A stretch of DNA of 6,191 nt from Gammaproteobacteria bacterium (GTDB lineage Bacteria; Pseudomonadota; Gammaproteobacteria; Competibacterales; Competibacteraceae): contig PWUP01000023.1 of the NCBI GenBank assembly GCA_003562535.1, positions 1 to 6,191 of the forward strand, given 5' to 3'. The position numbers and the translations under genes are program-made. Each line of letters starts with the position of its first letter. The first letter of the stretch is position 1. The notes under the pieces are model-generated. The model saw only the letters and a list, made by a program, of their open reading frames with translations, ran no database searches and was not told where the DNA came from. Positions 1 through 6,191 of this stretch are shown one piece after another.

Positions 1-306
1 ATCCTGTACCTCTTACTCTAAAGCAGAGCTTACGCTCCACTCAAAAGGAATCGTCGAAAGTGCCACCAAGCACCCTCTCAATCTCTCTCTATAACCATCT
101 TGATAAAGAACCGTGCAGCAAGGGGCAGAACTGACTTCCCTCAATCACTAGGATATTAAGCTTTGTGGGCTGCACATCAGACAAGAACCGCCATTTTACA
201 GATTCTACTGCCGCCGTCAAGCCTTTTAGCTATTTTTTTATGCTCGGTGACTGCACGGCCCCACAGCGCTTGCAAAAACAGCGCTGTAGGGCTGATAACA
301 CGCGGA
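1..306. other. Non-coding region with no recognised gene
   Basis: I found no convincing coding sequence and no tRNA, rRNA or recognised structured RNA here. Apart from the hairpin at 257-293 the region shows a short CT-rich run (82-90), a seven-T run (233-239), a short GAGC-TTAC-GCTC hairpin near 27-38, and a 7-bp inverted repeat GTGCAGC/GCTGCAC (113-119 and 169-175) with 49 bases between its arms. None of these identifies an element. Whatever gene lies to the left is outside the window. Confidence 0.6.
257..293 (-). terminator. Hairpin downstream of hppA, possible terminator or mRNA 3' stabiliser
   Basis: An 8-bp perfect inverted repeat (ACAGCGCT at 263-270 with AGCGCTGT at 280-287) encloses a 9-base loop. 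Past one C/A mismatch it extends with C261-G289, C260-G290, C259-G291, G258-C292 and a G257-T293 wobble. It begins 14 bases beyond the hppA stop codon. Read as minus-strand RNA it is not followed by a U-tract (the next bases are GTGCAGTCACC), so it is not a textbook intrinsic terminator. It may instead protect the 3' end or act with other factors. The structure is directly visible; the role is inferred from position. Confidence 0.5.
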
Positions 307-2355
307 TTAACCGTGAACCAAGGCAATCAGGGGCACAATTAAGAGCGCCACGATGTTGATGACCTTAATCAATGGATTGATGGCTGGACCAGCCGTATCC
401 TTATAGGGATCACCCACGGTATCACCGGTGACAGAGGCTTTGTGGGCTTCCGAGCCTTTACCACCAAAATTACCGTCTTCGATGTATTTCTTAGCATTAT
501 CCCAAGCACCACCGCCAGCGGTCATGGAAATCGCCACAAACAAACCGGTGACAATGGTACCCACCAACATACCGCCCAACGCTGCCGGCCCTAGAACCAC
601 ACCGACAATAATTGGGGCTAACACCGGAATCATCGCCGGTAACACCATTTCTTTAATCGCCGCTTTAGTCAGCATATCGACGGCACGGGAATAATCGGGT
701 CGAGTGGTGCCTTCCATAATCCCAGGAATTTCTTTGAACTGACGTCGTACTTCTTTAACCACCTCACTGGCTGCCCGACCTACAGCGTCCATCGACATAG
801 CGGCAAACAAATAAGGGATTAAGCCACCGATAAACAGACCAATAATGACCAATGGATCGGACAATAAGAAGGTCAATATCATACCCTCTTGAGACAAGGC
901 ATGGGTGTAATCGGCAAACAGCACCAAGGCGGCCAAACCGGCTGAACCAATAGCATAACCTTTGGTGACGGCTTTAGTGGTATTACCCACGGCATCAAGC
1001 TGATCGGTGATGTTGCGCACTTCCGGGGGCAGATTAGACATTTCAGCGATCCCACCAGCGTTGTCAGTGATCGGGCCGTAGGCATCCAGGGCTACGACCA
1101 TACCCGTCATCGACAGCATGGTGGTCGCGGCAATACCCAGACCGTAAAGACCAGCTAACTCATAAGCGCCCCAGATGCTGGCGCAGACGGCAATTACCGG
1201 CCATGCGGTAGCGCGCATGGAAACGCCTAAACCGGCAATGATATTGGTGGCATGCCCAGTCAAAGAGGCTTCAGCGACGTATTTGACGGATTTATACTGG
1301 GTGCCGGTATAAATCTCGGTAATCCAGACCATAAAAGCGGTCAAGGCTAAACCGATCAAGGCTGAGCCGTACAGCCCCCACACATTACCGCCTTCACCCA
1401 TCATAATGAAGGTGATGGGCAAAAACAAAACTGCTGCTAACGCCCCAGAGACCAGCATCCCTTTGTACAGCGCCCCCATAATGGAGCCGCCCTCTTCGAC
1501 TTTGACGAAGAACGTCCCAGCAATGGAGGCGATAATTGAGGCCGCACCCAATACCAAGGGGAACATCCAGGCGGCAAAGCCATAGGTTTCACCCAATAAT
1601 AAAAAGCCCAACAGCATGGTGGCAATCACGGTAACGGCATAGGTCTCAAACAAGTCCGCCGCCATGCCCGCGCAATCACCGACGTTATCGCCGACATTAT
1701 CGGCAATCACCGCTGGATTACGCGGATCATCTTCTGGAATACCCGCTTCAACTTTACCGACTAAATCAGCGCCAACATCCGCTCCTTTAGTGAAAATCCC
1801 CCCACCCAAACGGGCAAAAATGGAAATCAGTGAGCCACCGAACGCTAAGCCGATCAGGGCATGCAGAGCTTTATAAGGGTCAACCTCACCTTGCCCCCCC
1901 GATACGATGGCGAAATAACCGGCAACGCCGAGCAGACCCAAACCCACGACCAGCAAGCCGGTTACAGACCCGCCACGAAAAGCGACGGCCATAGCCGGTT
2001 GTAAACCGTGCTGGGCAGCATCCGCAGTACGCACATTGGCCCGTACCGCAACAAACATACCGATATAACCGGCCAGACCGGAAAATACCGCACCGACGAC
2101 AAAACCACCGGCCGTCCACATACCAAGTTGTGGAATCAAAGCCAATACGACGGTGATGATCACCCCAACAACGGCAATCGTGGTGTACTGACGGTTCATA
2201 TAGGCACTAGCGCCTTCTTGCACAGCTTGTGCAATTTCCTGCATACGCTGATTACCTGCGGGTTGGGCCAAAATCCAGCGGGTTGACCACACCCCATAAA
2301 CGATCGCCAATGCACCGGCTAACAGTGGAAGCCAGAGTGCAAGCTGATATGACAT
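307..2355 (-). CDS. hppA: Membrane-bound proton-translocating pyrophosphatase, K+-independent type
   Basis: Integral inner-membrane pump that hydrolyses cytosolic pyrophosphate and uses the energy to export protons; the family has about 16 membrane helices and works as a homodimer. The 682 residues match the usual bacterial length, so the gene looks complete. Visible signatures are the PPi-binding DX7KXE motif (D193, K201, E203), the acidic Mg-PPi cluster DNVGDNVGD at 219-227 followed by DLFE ending at E237, a second acidic segment with D424, D431 and N432, and the C-terminal AWDNAKKYIE (617-626) and GDTVGDPYKDTAGP (644-657) blocks. GNTTKAVTKG (458-467) carries Lys461 and Thr464, the residues that in this family replace bound K+ and mark K+-independent H+ pumps; Na+ pumps are K+-dependent. 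The ATG at 2355 is chosen because GGGAGG sits 8 bases upstream; an in-frame TTG at 2388 lies upstream of that site. It is divergent from the plus-strand genes and probably monocistronic within this window. Confidence 0.97.
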   Translation of the reverse strand: MSYQLALWLPLLAGALAIVYGVWSTRWILAQPAGNQRMQEIAQAVQEGASAYMNRQYTTIAVVGVIITVVLALIPQLGMWTAGGFVVGAVFSGLAGYIGMFVAVRANVRTADAAQHGLQPAMAVAFRGGSVTGLLVVGLGLLGVAGYFAIVSGGQGEVDPYKALHALIGLAFGGSLISIFARLGGGIFTKGADVGADLVGKVEAGIPEDDPRNPAVIADNVGDNVGDCAGMAADLFETYAVTVIATMLLGFLLLGETYGFAAWMFPLVLGAASIIASIAGTFFVKVEEGGSIMGALYKGMLVSGALAAVLFLPITFIMMGEGGNVWGLYGSALIGLALTAFMVWITEIYTGTQYKSVKYVAEASLTGHATNIIAGLGVSMRATAWPVIAVCASIWGAYELAGLYGLGIAATTMLSMTGMVVALDAYGPITDNAGGIAEMSNLPPEVRNITDQLDAVGNTTKAVTKGYAIGSAGLAALVLFADYTHALSQEGMILTFLLSDPLVIIGLFIGGLIPYLFAAMSMDAVGRAASEVVKEVRRQFKEIPGIMEGTTRPDYSRAVDMLTKAAIKEMVLPAMIPVLAPIIVGVVLGPAALGGMLVGTIVTGLFVAISMTAGGGAWDNAKKYIEDGNFGGKGSEAHKASVTGDTVGDPYKDTAGPAINPLIKVINIVALLIVPLIALVHG

Positions 2356-2363
2356 GAGTAAAA

Positions 2364-2369
2364 CCTCCC
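2364..2369 (-). promoter_or_regulatory. Ribosome binding site of hppA
   Basis: On the minus strand the sequence reads GGGAGG followed by 8 bases and then ATG at 2355. This near-consensus site decides the start in favour of MSYQLALW over the TTG codon at 2388, which would add 11 residues (MLFSSHWEVLL) encoded across the ribosome binding site itself. Confidence 0.85.
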
Positions 2370-2477
2370 AGTGTGATGAAAACAACAACGCTCAGCACCT
2401 TTACGATGCCCTACGTCGCGAATTCGAATGGTTTCGTTATTTTCTGAAGTCACAGAGTAACCCCAGTGCCAATAAAA

Positions 2478-2507
2478 AGTATGACGTAAAACCTCGGCTA
2501 TTGTGAA
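2478..2507 (-). promoter_or_regulatory. Candidate sigma70 promoter of hppA
   Basis: On the minus strand TTCACA (2507-2502, 5 of 6 matches to TTGACA) is followed by an 18-base spacer and CATACT (2483-2478, 4 of 6 matches to TATAAT). It would give a leader of roughly 115 bases before the hppA start. The -10 box is poor and the leader is long, so another promoter closer to the gene is possible. I saw no recognisable riboswitch in the leader. Confidence 0.35.
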
Positions 2508-2532
2508 CGTTTGGTGACTGTAGCACAAACGT
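2507..2532. repeat. Inverted repeat in the divergent promoter region, possible operator
   Basis: ACGTTTG (2507-2513) and CAAACGT (2526-2532) are perfect reverse complements separated by 12 bases. Similar points of the two half-sites are about two helical turns apart, the spacing typical of dimeric regulators. The left arm touches the candidate hppA -35 box, and the whole repeat lies about 28 bases upstream of the candidate -35 of the plus-strand gene. The repeat is visible; a regulatory role is inferred, and no regulator gene is present in the window. Confidence 0.35.
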
Positions 2533-2559
2533 AAGCACCAATGATGCTCACAAGCTACT

Positions 2560-2587
2560 TTGATCAAGACACATTACTGTCTACAAT
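2560..2587 (+). promoter_or_regulatory. Candidate sigma70 promoter of the plus-strand gene set
   Basis: TTGATC (2560-2565) is followed by a 16-base spacer and TACAAT (2582-2587, 5 of 6 matches to TATAAT). Transcription would begin near 2594, leaving a leader of about 40 bases before the ATG at 2636. The -35 box lies in the 8-base palindrome TTGATCAA (2560-2567). This is the best promoter-like pair in the intergenic region, but it is a pattern match only. Confidence 0.5.
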
Positions 2588-2635
2588 GCAAGTCACTGCT
2601 TAACTCAATTCAGATCACCAGCCCCGAGGCTCGCC

Positions 2636-4045
2636 ATGCGCAAACGCGATACCACGCTCACGACTGACCAAAAAGCTTTAGCCATTAACCTAGATAAATA
2701 CAAATACGGCTCAATTGTTGAAATCGGCGCCGGTCAGGAAGTCGCTCGCCGCTTTTTCCAAGTCGGAGCGGCGGCTGGAACGATTGCCAAAACCATGTCA
2801 GCTTACGATATGGCGGTCAGCGATGACATCTACGGCCCGGTGGATCGTTATGTCAGCCGAGCACGATTGATGCAGATGCTCGACAAAGAATTCGAGCAAG
2901 TGGTGAATCGTTTGTCGCAAATACGGCCACGTAACACTACGTTTTTTGCTTATGCGGCGACAGTCACCGCACGCAGCTTCAAGCAACAAAACGAATGTCA
3001 TGGCTGGATCGGTATCCGCCTACAACTCCACCCCGGTGCCCCACCCAGCGATATCATCATGCATGTGCGCATGTTAGACAACGACAATACCCTGCAAGCA
3101 GACGCCTTAGGGATGCTCGGTGTCAATCTAGTGTACGGCGCTTTCCACTATCCTAACCACCCTGAGTGGATTATTGAGAGTCTGACTGACAACCTTGGAT
3201 ATGATCGCATCGAAGTGGATGTCATCCACTTCGCCGGCGCTTACTTTGAGGAAGTGGAAAACCGGCTAATGAATCTGCATTTAATTCGCAGTTGGCTGAC
3301 TCGCGCCGTAGTATTCAATCCCGAGGGGCAAGTTGTCGTGCCCGGCGAGTTGTTTTACCGCAAACCCATTCTCGTGATTCGCGGTTCATTTAAACCGATG
3401 ACCAAAGTCAATGTTGACATGCTGGAAGCGAGTCGCCGCCAATTTGTACAACTGGCCGGAGTCGATGAATCACGATTGATCTCACTGGCTGAAATCACTA
3501 TGAACACCTTGATTTCCGGTGACAATGTTGATACTGCTGATTTCTTAGCCCGTGTCGATTTGCTGGCCTCGCTGGGCTATACGGTCATGATTTCTGACTA
3601 TGTGCGGTTTTTCCGTCTGCGGGCCTATCTGCGCCGTTACACTCAAAAACGCATCGGCATTGTGCTCAGTGTGCGCGACTTCACCCCATTGTTTGACGAA
3701 AAATACTATGCGGGTATTGAAGGTGGCATTTTAGAAGCCTTTGGCAAACTGTTTCCAGACAATACCCAAGTGTATGTTTACCCCTCACAACCGCGTGGTG
3801 CCACTAACCTGACCACCCTAGCCGATGTGCAAGTCCCCGAGCATTTGCGTCATTTGCTGGCGCATTTGATCGAGAACAACAAACTCATCGGGGTGGAACA
3901 CTATGACAAGGAGCTGTTGCACATCAGCGCCAGTAAAGTGCTGGGCGAATTGCGCTGTGGCCGAGGCGAATGGGAACAGTACGTCCCTGAGAGTGTCGCC
4001 GAACGCATTATCAGCCACCGCTTGCTCGGTTTTGATAGCGAGTAA
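2636..4045 (+). CDS. Conserved cytosolic protein of unknown function (family often labelled TonB-dependent receptor or nicotinate-nucleotide adenylyltransferase)
   Basis: 469 residues with no signal peptide, no clear membrane helix and no beta-barrel features, so probably a soluble cytosolic protein. I recognise the family from its N-terminal block: KYGSIVEIGAGQEVARRFF (23-41), then GAAAGTIAKTMSAYDM (44-59) and YGPVDRYVSRARL (66-78). Other conserved-looking segments are HGWIGIRLQ (122-130), NLVYGAF (164-170), FKPMTKVNVDML (252-263), SDYVRFFRLRAYL (320-332) and EGGILEAFGKLF (362-373). From memory, database names for relatives are inconsistent, and neither fits: there is no plug or barrel, and no HxGH nucleotidyltransferase motif is visible. 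I therefore assign no function. The ATG at 2636 has GAGG at 2626-2629, six bases upstream, and the conserved block begins about 20 residues in. The stop lies 6 bases before the flippase-acyltransferase gene, which suggests co-transcription and probable translational coupling. Existence of the gene is near certain; function is unknown. Confidence 0.93.
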   Translation: MRKRDTTLTTDQKALAINLDKYKYGSIVEIGAGQEVARRFFQVGAAAGTIAKTMSAYDMAVSDDIYGPVDRYVSRARLMQMLDKEFEQVVNRLSQIRPRNTTFFAYAATVTARSFKQQNECHGWIGIRLQLHPGAPPSDIIMHVRMLDNDNTLQADALGMLGVNLVYGAFHYPNHPEWIIESLTDNLGYDRIEVDVIHFAGAYFEEVENRLMNLHLIRSWLTRAVVFNPEGQVVVPGELFYRKPILVIRGSFKPMTKVNVDMLEASRRQFVQLAGVDESRLISLAEITMNTLISGDNVDTADFLARVDLLASLGYTVMISDYVRFFRLRAYLRRYTQKRIGIVLSVRDFTPLFDEKYYAGIEGGILEAFGKLFPDNTQVYVYPSQPRGATNLTTLADVQVPEHLRHLLAHLIENNKLIGVEHYDKELLHISASKVLGELRCGRGEWEQYVPESVAERIISHRLLGFDSE

Positions 4046-4051
4046 CCGAGC

Positions 4052-5935
4052 ATGTCCCACGACAGCCAATTTCAATTAATCCGCCAGCGCCGTTTTGGGC
4101 CGCTGTTTTTCACTCAATTTTTAGGCGCATTTAACGATAATGTGTTCCGTAATGCCCTAATTATTATGATTGCGTTCCAAGCCAGCGATATCCGCTTGGA
4201 CAGCAATACGTTGATTAATTTGGCTGCTGGGTTGTTTATCTTACCGTTTTTCCTGTTTTCCGCCACAGCAGGTCAGTTTGCCGATAAATTGGAAAAATCG
4301 CAGCTTATTCGAGCGGTTAAGTTACTAGAAATCGGCATTATGACACTGGCCTGCTTCGGGTTTTTCTTCGGTAGTCTACCGTTACTGATCGCCTTGCTGT
4401 TTTTAATGGGGTTACAATCCACCCTGTTTGGTCCACTCAAATACGGCATCCTCCCCCAGCATTTACGCGAATCTGAACTGGTCGGCGGCAATGGCATGAT
4501 CGAAATGGGCACGTTCCTCGCCATTTTACTGGGCACCATGCTGGGCGGCATTTTGATCGGCCTCGGTGATACCGGCGTACTGCTGGTTGCGGTGACGGTG
4601 GTGGCCTTGGCCAGTCTGGGCTATCTCGCCAGTCACGGCATCCCCCGAGCGGAGCCCGTCGCCCCCGATTTAGTCGTGAACTGGAATATCTTCGGCGAAA
4701 CGGCGCGTAATATTAAATTTCTGACCACTAACCGCACGGTGTTTCTATCGATCCTGGGGATTTCCTGGTTTTGGTTTCTGGGCGGCGCTTATTTGGCGCA
4801 AATCCCGAATTACACCTTATTCACCTTGGGCGGCAACGAGCAAGTTGTCACGCTGTTACTGACCTTATTTTCCATCGGCATCGGCATCGGCTCGCTGTTG
4901 TGTGAAAAAATGTCCGGCCAGCGGGTGGAGCTGGGGCTGGTGCCGTTCGGTTCCATTGGTTTGACCATTTTCGGAGTTGATCTGTACTTTGCCGCCTCTG
5001 GCTCGCTGACCGATCCTGGCAGTTTGGGAGCCATGGCGTTTCTCGCCCAACCGGGCAGTTGGCGGATTGTCATCGACTTTATCTGCCTTGGTCTGTTCGG
5101 TGGCTTCTTTATTGTGCCGTTGTATGCGCTGATTCAAAGCCGCAGCGAACCGAGTCACCGTTCACGAGTGATTGCGGGCAATAATATTCTTAACGCCTTG
5201 TTTATGGTGATTTCAGCCATCCTCGCCATTGTATTGCTCGGCGTGGGACTGAGCATTCCCCAGTTGTTCCTGGTGCTGGCCGTACTCAATGCCTTAGTGG
5301 CGATTTACATCTACACCTTAGTGCCCGAATTTTTACTCCGATTTTTGGTATGGATGCTGATTCATATAGTCTATAGAGTGCGTAAACAGGGCTTGGCTCA
5401 TATACCGGACAGCGGGCCGGTAGTGTTAGTGTGCAATCATGTCAGTTACGTTGATGCGCTGATTATCGCAGGGTGTTGCCGCCGCCCGGTGCGTTTTGTG
5501 ATGCATTATCGCATCTATAATCTGCCCGTACTGCATTGGCTGTTTCGCACTGCGGGGACGATTCCCATCGCTCCGGCACACGAGCATCCCGAACTTCTGG
5601 AGGCGGCTTTTGAGCGGATTGCGGCGTATTTAGACCAAGGCGAAGTGGTGTGTATCTTTCCGGAAGGGCGCTTAACCAGTGATGGTGAGATTGCCCCGTT
5701 TCGCCGAGGCGTGGAACAGATGTTAGCGCGCAACCCTGTGCCGGTGGTGCCGATGGCGCTGCGGGGTTTATGGGACAGTCTATTCAGCCGCCAGCCGGGC
5801 AGTCGCCTTGCACGTCTGCCTCGGCGCATCTGGCCGCGCGTTGAGCTATTGCTCAATCCGCCACTCCCAGCCGCAGCGGCTACCCGAGATGTGCTGCAAG
5901 ATCAAGTGGTCGCCTTGCGCGGCGTGTTTAAATAA
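4052..5935 (+). CDS. Fusion of LplT-like major facilitator and PlsC-type acyltransferase
   Basis: 627 residues in two parts. Residues 1-425 are a major facilitator of the LplT (lysophospholipid flippase) type with about 11-12 hydrophobic segments. It shows FTQFLGAFNDNVFRNAL (20-36), the GQFADKLEKSQ loop (74-84), FGPLKYGILPQHL (126-138), VGGNGMIEMGTF (144-155) and NNILNALFMV (377-386). Residues from about 430 form a glycerophospholipid acyltransferase domain with the catalytic HX4D motif (NHVSYVD, H463 and D468), TIPIAP (503-508), FPEGRLTSDG (536-545) and VPMALRG (566-572). In E. coli the flippase LplT works with Aas, which re-acylates lysophosphatidylethanolamine; longer fusions also carry an AMP-binding acyl-ACP synthetase domain. 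Here the protein ends right after PlsC, so acyl-ACP or acyl-CoA must come from elsewhere. The true substrate is not visible, and 1-acylglycerol-3-phosphate acylation is an alternative. The ATG at 4052 has only a weak GAG 9 bases upstream, consistent with coupling to the gene ending at 4045. Confidence 0.93.
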   Translation: MSHDSQFQLIRQRRFGPLFFTQFLGAFNDNVFRNALIIMIAFQASDIRLDSNTLINLAAGLFILPFFLFSATAGQFADKLEKSQLIRAVKLLEIGIMTLACFGFFFGSLPLLIALLFLMGLQSTLFGPLKYGILPQHLRESELVGGNGMIEMGTFLAILLGTMLGGILIGLGDTGVLLVAVTVVALASLGYLASHGIPRAEPVAPDLVVNWNIFGETARNIKFLTTNRTVFLSILGISWFWFLGGAYLAQIPNYTLFTLGGNEQVVTLLLTLFSIGIGIGSLLCEKMSGQRVELGLVPFGSIGLTIFGVDLYFAASGSLTDPGSLGAMAFLAQPGSWRIVIDFICLGLFGGFFIVPLYALIQSRSEPSHRSRVIAGNNILNALFMVISAILAIVLLGVGLSIPQLFLVLAVLNALVAIYIYTLVPEFLLRFLVWMLIHIVYRVRKQGLAHIPDSGPVVLVCNHVSYVDALIIAGCCRRPVRFVMHYRIYNLPVLHWLFRTAGTIPIAPAHEHPELLEAAFERIAAYLDQGEVVCIFPEGRLTSDGEIAPFRRGVEQMLARNPVPVVPMALRGLWDSLFSRQPGSRLARLPRRIWPRVELLLNPPLPAAAATRDVLQDQVVALRGVFK

Positions 5936-5961
5936 ACCTCAGTCATATAGGTCTGTTCACA

Positions 5962-6191
5962 ATGATGGCAAGTAGACGACGTGACGAGCTATCTTCGCGT
6001 AGCCGCAGACGTTTTAATTTCACCCCCGTATTAGTCATTGTAATCATCGCCGGGGTACTCGGACTCGGTGGGTATTGGTACGTTAACCCACACAGTGCGC
6101 CCAGCCTCGTGCGCAGTTACTTCCCACAAGGTCCGGTACGATTGTACAAATGGCAAGATGAGCATGGTCAAGTGCAATACAGCAATCAACC
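5962..6191 (+). CDS. DUF4124-like single-pass membrane protein, 3' end outside the window
   Basis: The reading frame stays open to the window edge, giving 76 complete codons. The product starts MMASRRRDELSSRSRRR, a strongly basic N-terminus, followed by one hydrophobic helix (about residues 21-41, from TPVLVIVIIAG to YWYV). A periplasmic segment follows, containing LYKWQDEHGQVQYSNQ (residues 60-75), which matches the start of DUF4124 domains, usually of the form YKW-D-GQV-YS. By the positive-inside rule the basic end is cytosolic and the DUF4124 part periplasmic. DUF4124 proteins are envelope proteins of unknown function in proteobacteria. Two ATG codons are adjacent (5962 and 5965); AGG at 5949-5951 is 10 bases before the first, which favours 5962. 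The gene begins 26 bases after the acyltransferase stop with no terminator between, so it is probably in the same transcription unit. Confidence 0.85.
   Translation, partial: MMASRRRDELSSRSRRRFNFTPVLVIVIIAGVLGLGGYWYVNPHSAPSLVRSYFPQGPVRLYKWQDEHGQVQYSNQ

Noticed and set aside
113..175. Inverted repeat GTGCAGC/GCTGCAC as a possible structured RNA
   Set aside because: The arms are 7 bp and 49 bases apart, pairing does not extend inward, and I recognise no known RNA family in the region.
233..239. Seven-T run as a plus-strand intrinsic terminator
   Set aside because: Only a 3-bp stem (AGC/GCT) precedes it, too weak for a terminator, and no plus-strand gene is visible upstream in the window.
165..359. 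Small plus-strand open frame of 64 codons starting with GTG
   Set aside because: It overlaps the 3' end of hppA in antisense, starts with GTG and shows no recognisable domain. An AGGA 11 bases upstream is too weak as sole support.
2356..2388. Longer hppA start at the TTG at 2388
   Set aside because: A strong GGGAGG site correctly spaced for the ATG at 2355 lies inside this extension, and the extension (MLFSSHWEVLL) does not look like a family N-terminus.
2356..2477. Possible riboswitch in the predicted hppA leader
   Set aside because: I saw no conserved riboswitch core and only weak short stems; the leader length itself depends on an uncertain promoter.
2319..2567. Minus-strand open frame of 82 codons across the hppA start
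   Set aside because: It overlaps the start of hppA in another frame, uses the intergenic promoter region as coding sequence and has no family-like motifs.
2636..4045. Annotation as nicotinate-nucleotide adenylyltransferase or TonB-dependent receptor
   Set aside because: No HxGH nucleotidyltransferase motif, no signal peptide and no outer-membrane barrel features are visible, so these names are not supported.
5515..5856. Minus-strand open frame of 113 codons inside the acyltransferase domain
   Set aside because: It is antisense to the intact PlsC domain, whose HX4D and FPEGR motifs are read on the plus strand. Its Arg- and Ser-rich composition is typical of a shadow frame.

Overview
The window looks like ordinary chromosome from a proteobacterium, most likely a gammaproteobacterium. 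This is inferred from intermediate base composition, sigma70-like promoter hexamers, a DUF4124-type protein and a combined LplT/PlsC protein, all of which are common in that class. The genus cannot be named from the sequence alone. There are no insertion sequences, CRISPR arrays, tRNA or rRNA genes, or signs of recent transfer.

Layout: positions 1-306 hold no convincing gene. They contain a strong hairpin (257-293) just past the 3' end of the first gene. On the minus strand, 2355-307 encodes hppA, a complete 682-residue membrane-bound proton-pumping pyrophosphatase with the sequence signature of the potassium-independent class. Positions 2356-2635 form a divergent intergenic region with candidate promoters for both directions and a 7-bp inverted repeat (2507-2532) between them that could be an operator.

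On the plus strand, three closely spaced genes look like one transcription unit. The first (2636-4045) is a conserved cytosolic protein of unknown function. From memory, this family is often labelled 'TonB-dependent receptor' or 'nicotinate-nucleotide adenylyltransferase' in databases, and neither name fits the sequence. Six bases later comes a 627-residue fusion of an LplT-like major facilitator (lysophospholipid flippase family) to a PlsC-type acyltransferase (4052-5935). It lacks the acyl-ACP synthetase domain found in full Aas-type proteins. After 26 bases a gene starts for a short basic N-terminus, one membrane helix and a DUF4124-like motif; it runs off the right edge (5962-6191).

How the genes may work together: hppA is an independent energy-conservation gene that couples PPi hydrolysis to proton pumping. 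The plus-strand set looks membrane-related: the fusion protein could flip lysophospholipid inward and re-acylate it. The role of the first gene is open, and its tight spacing to the fusion gene is the best clue in the window. The most interesting content is this pairing of an orphan family with a ligase-less flippase-acyltransferase. The rest is well-known biology.
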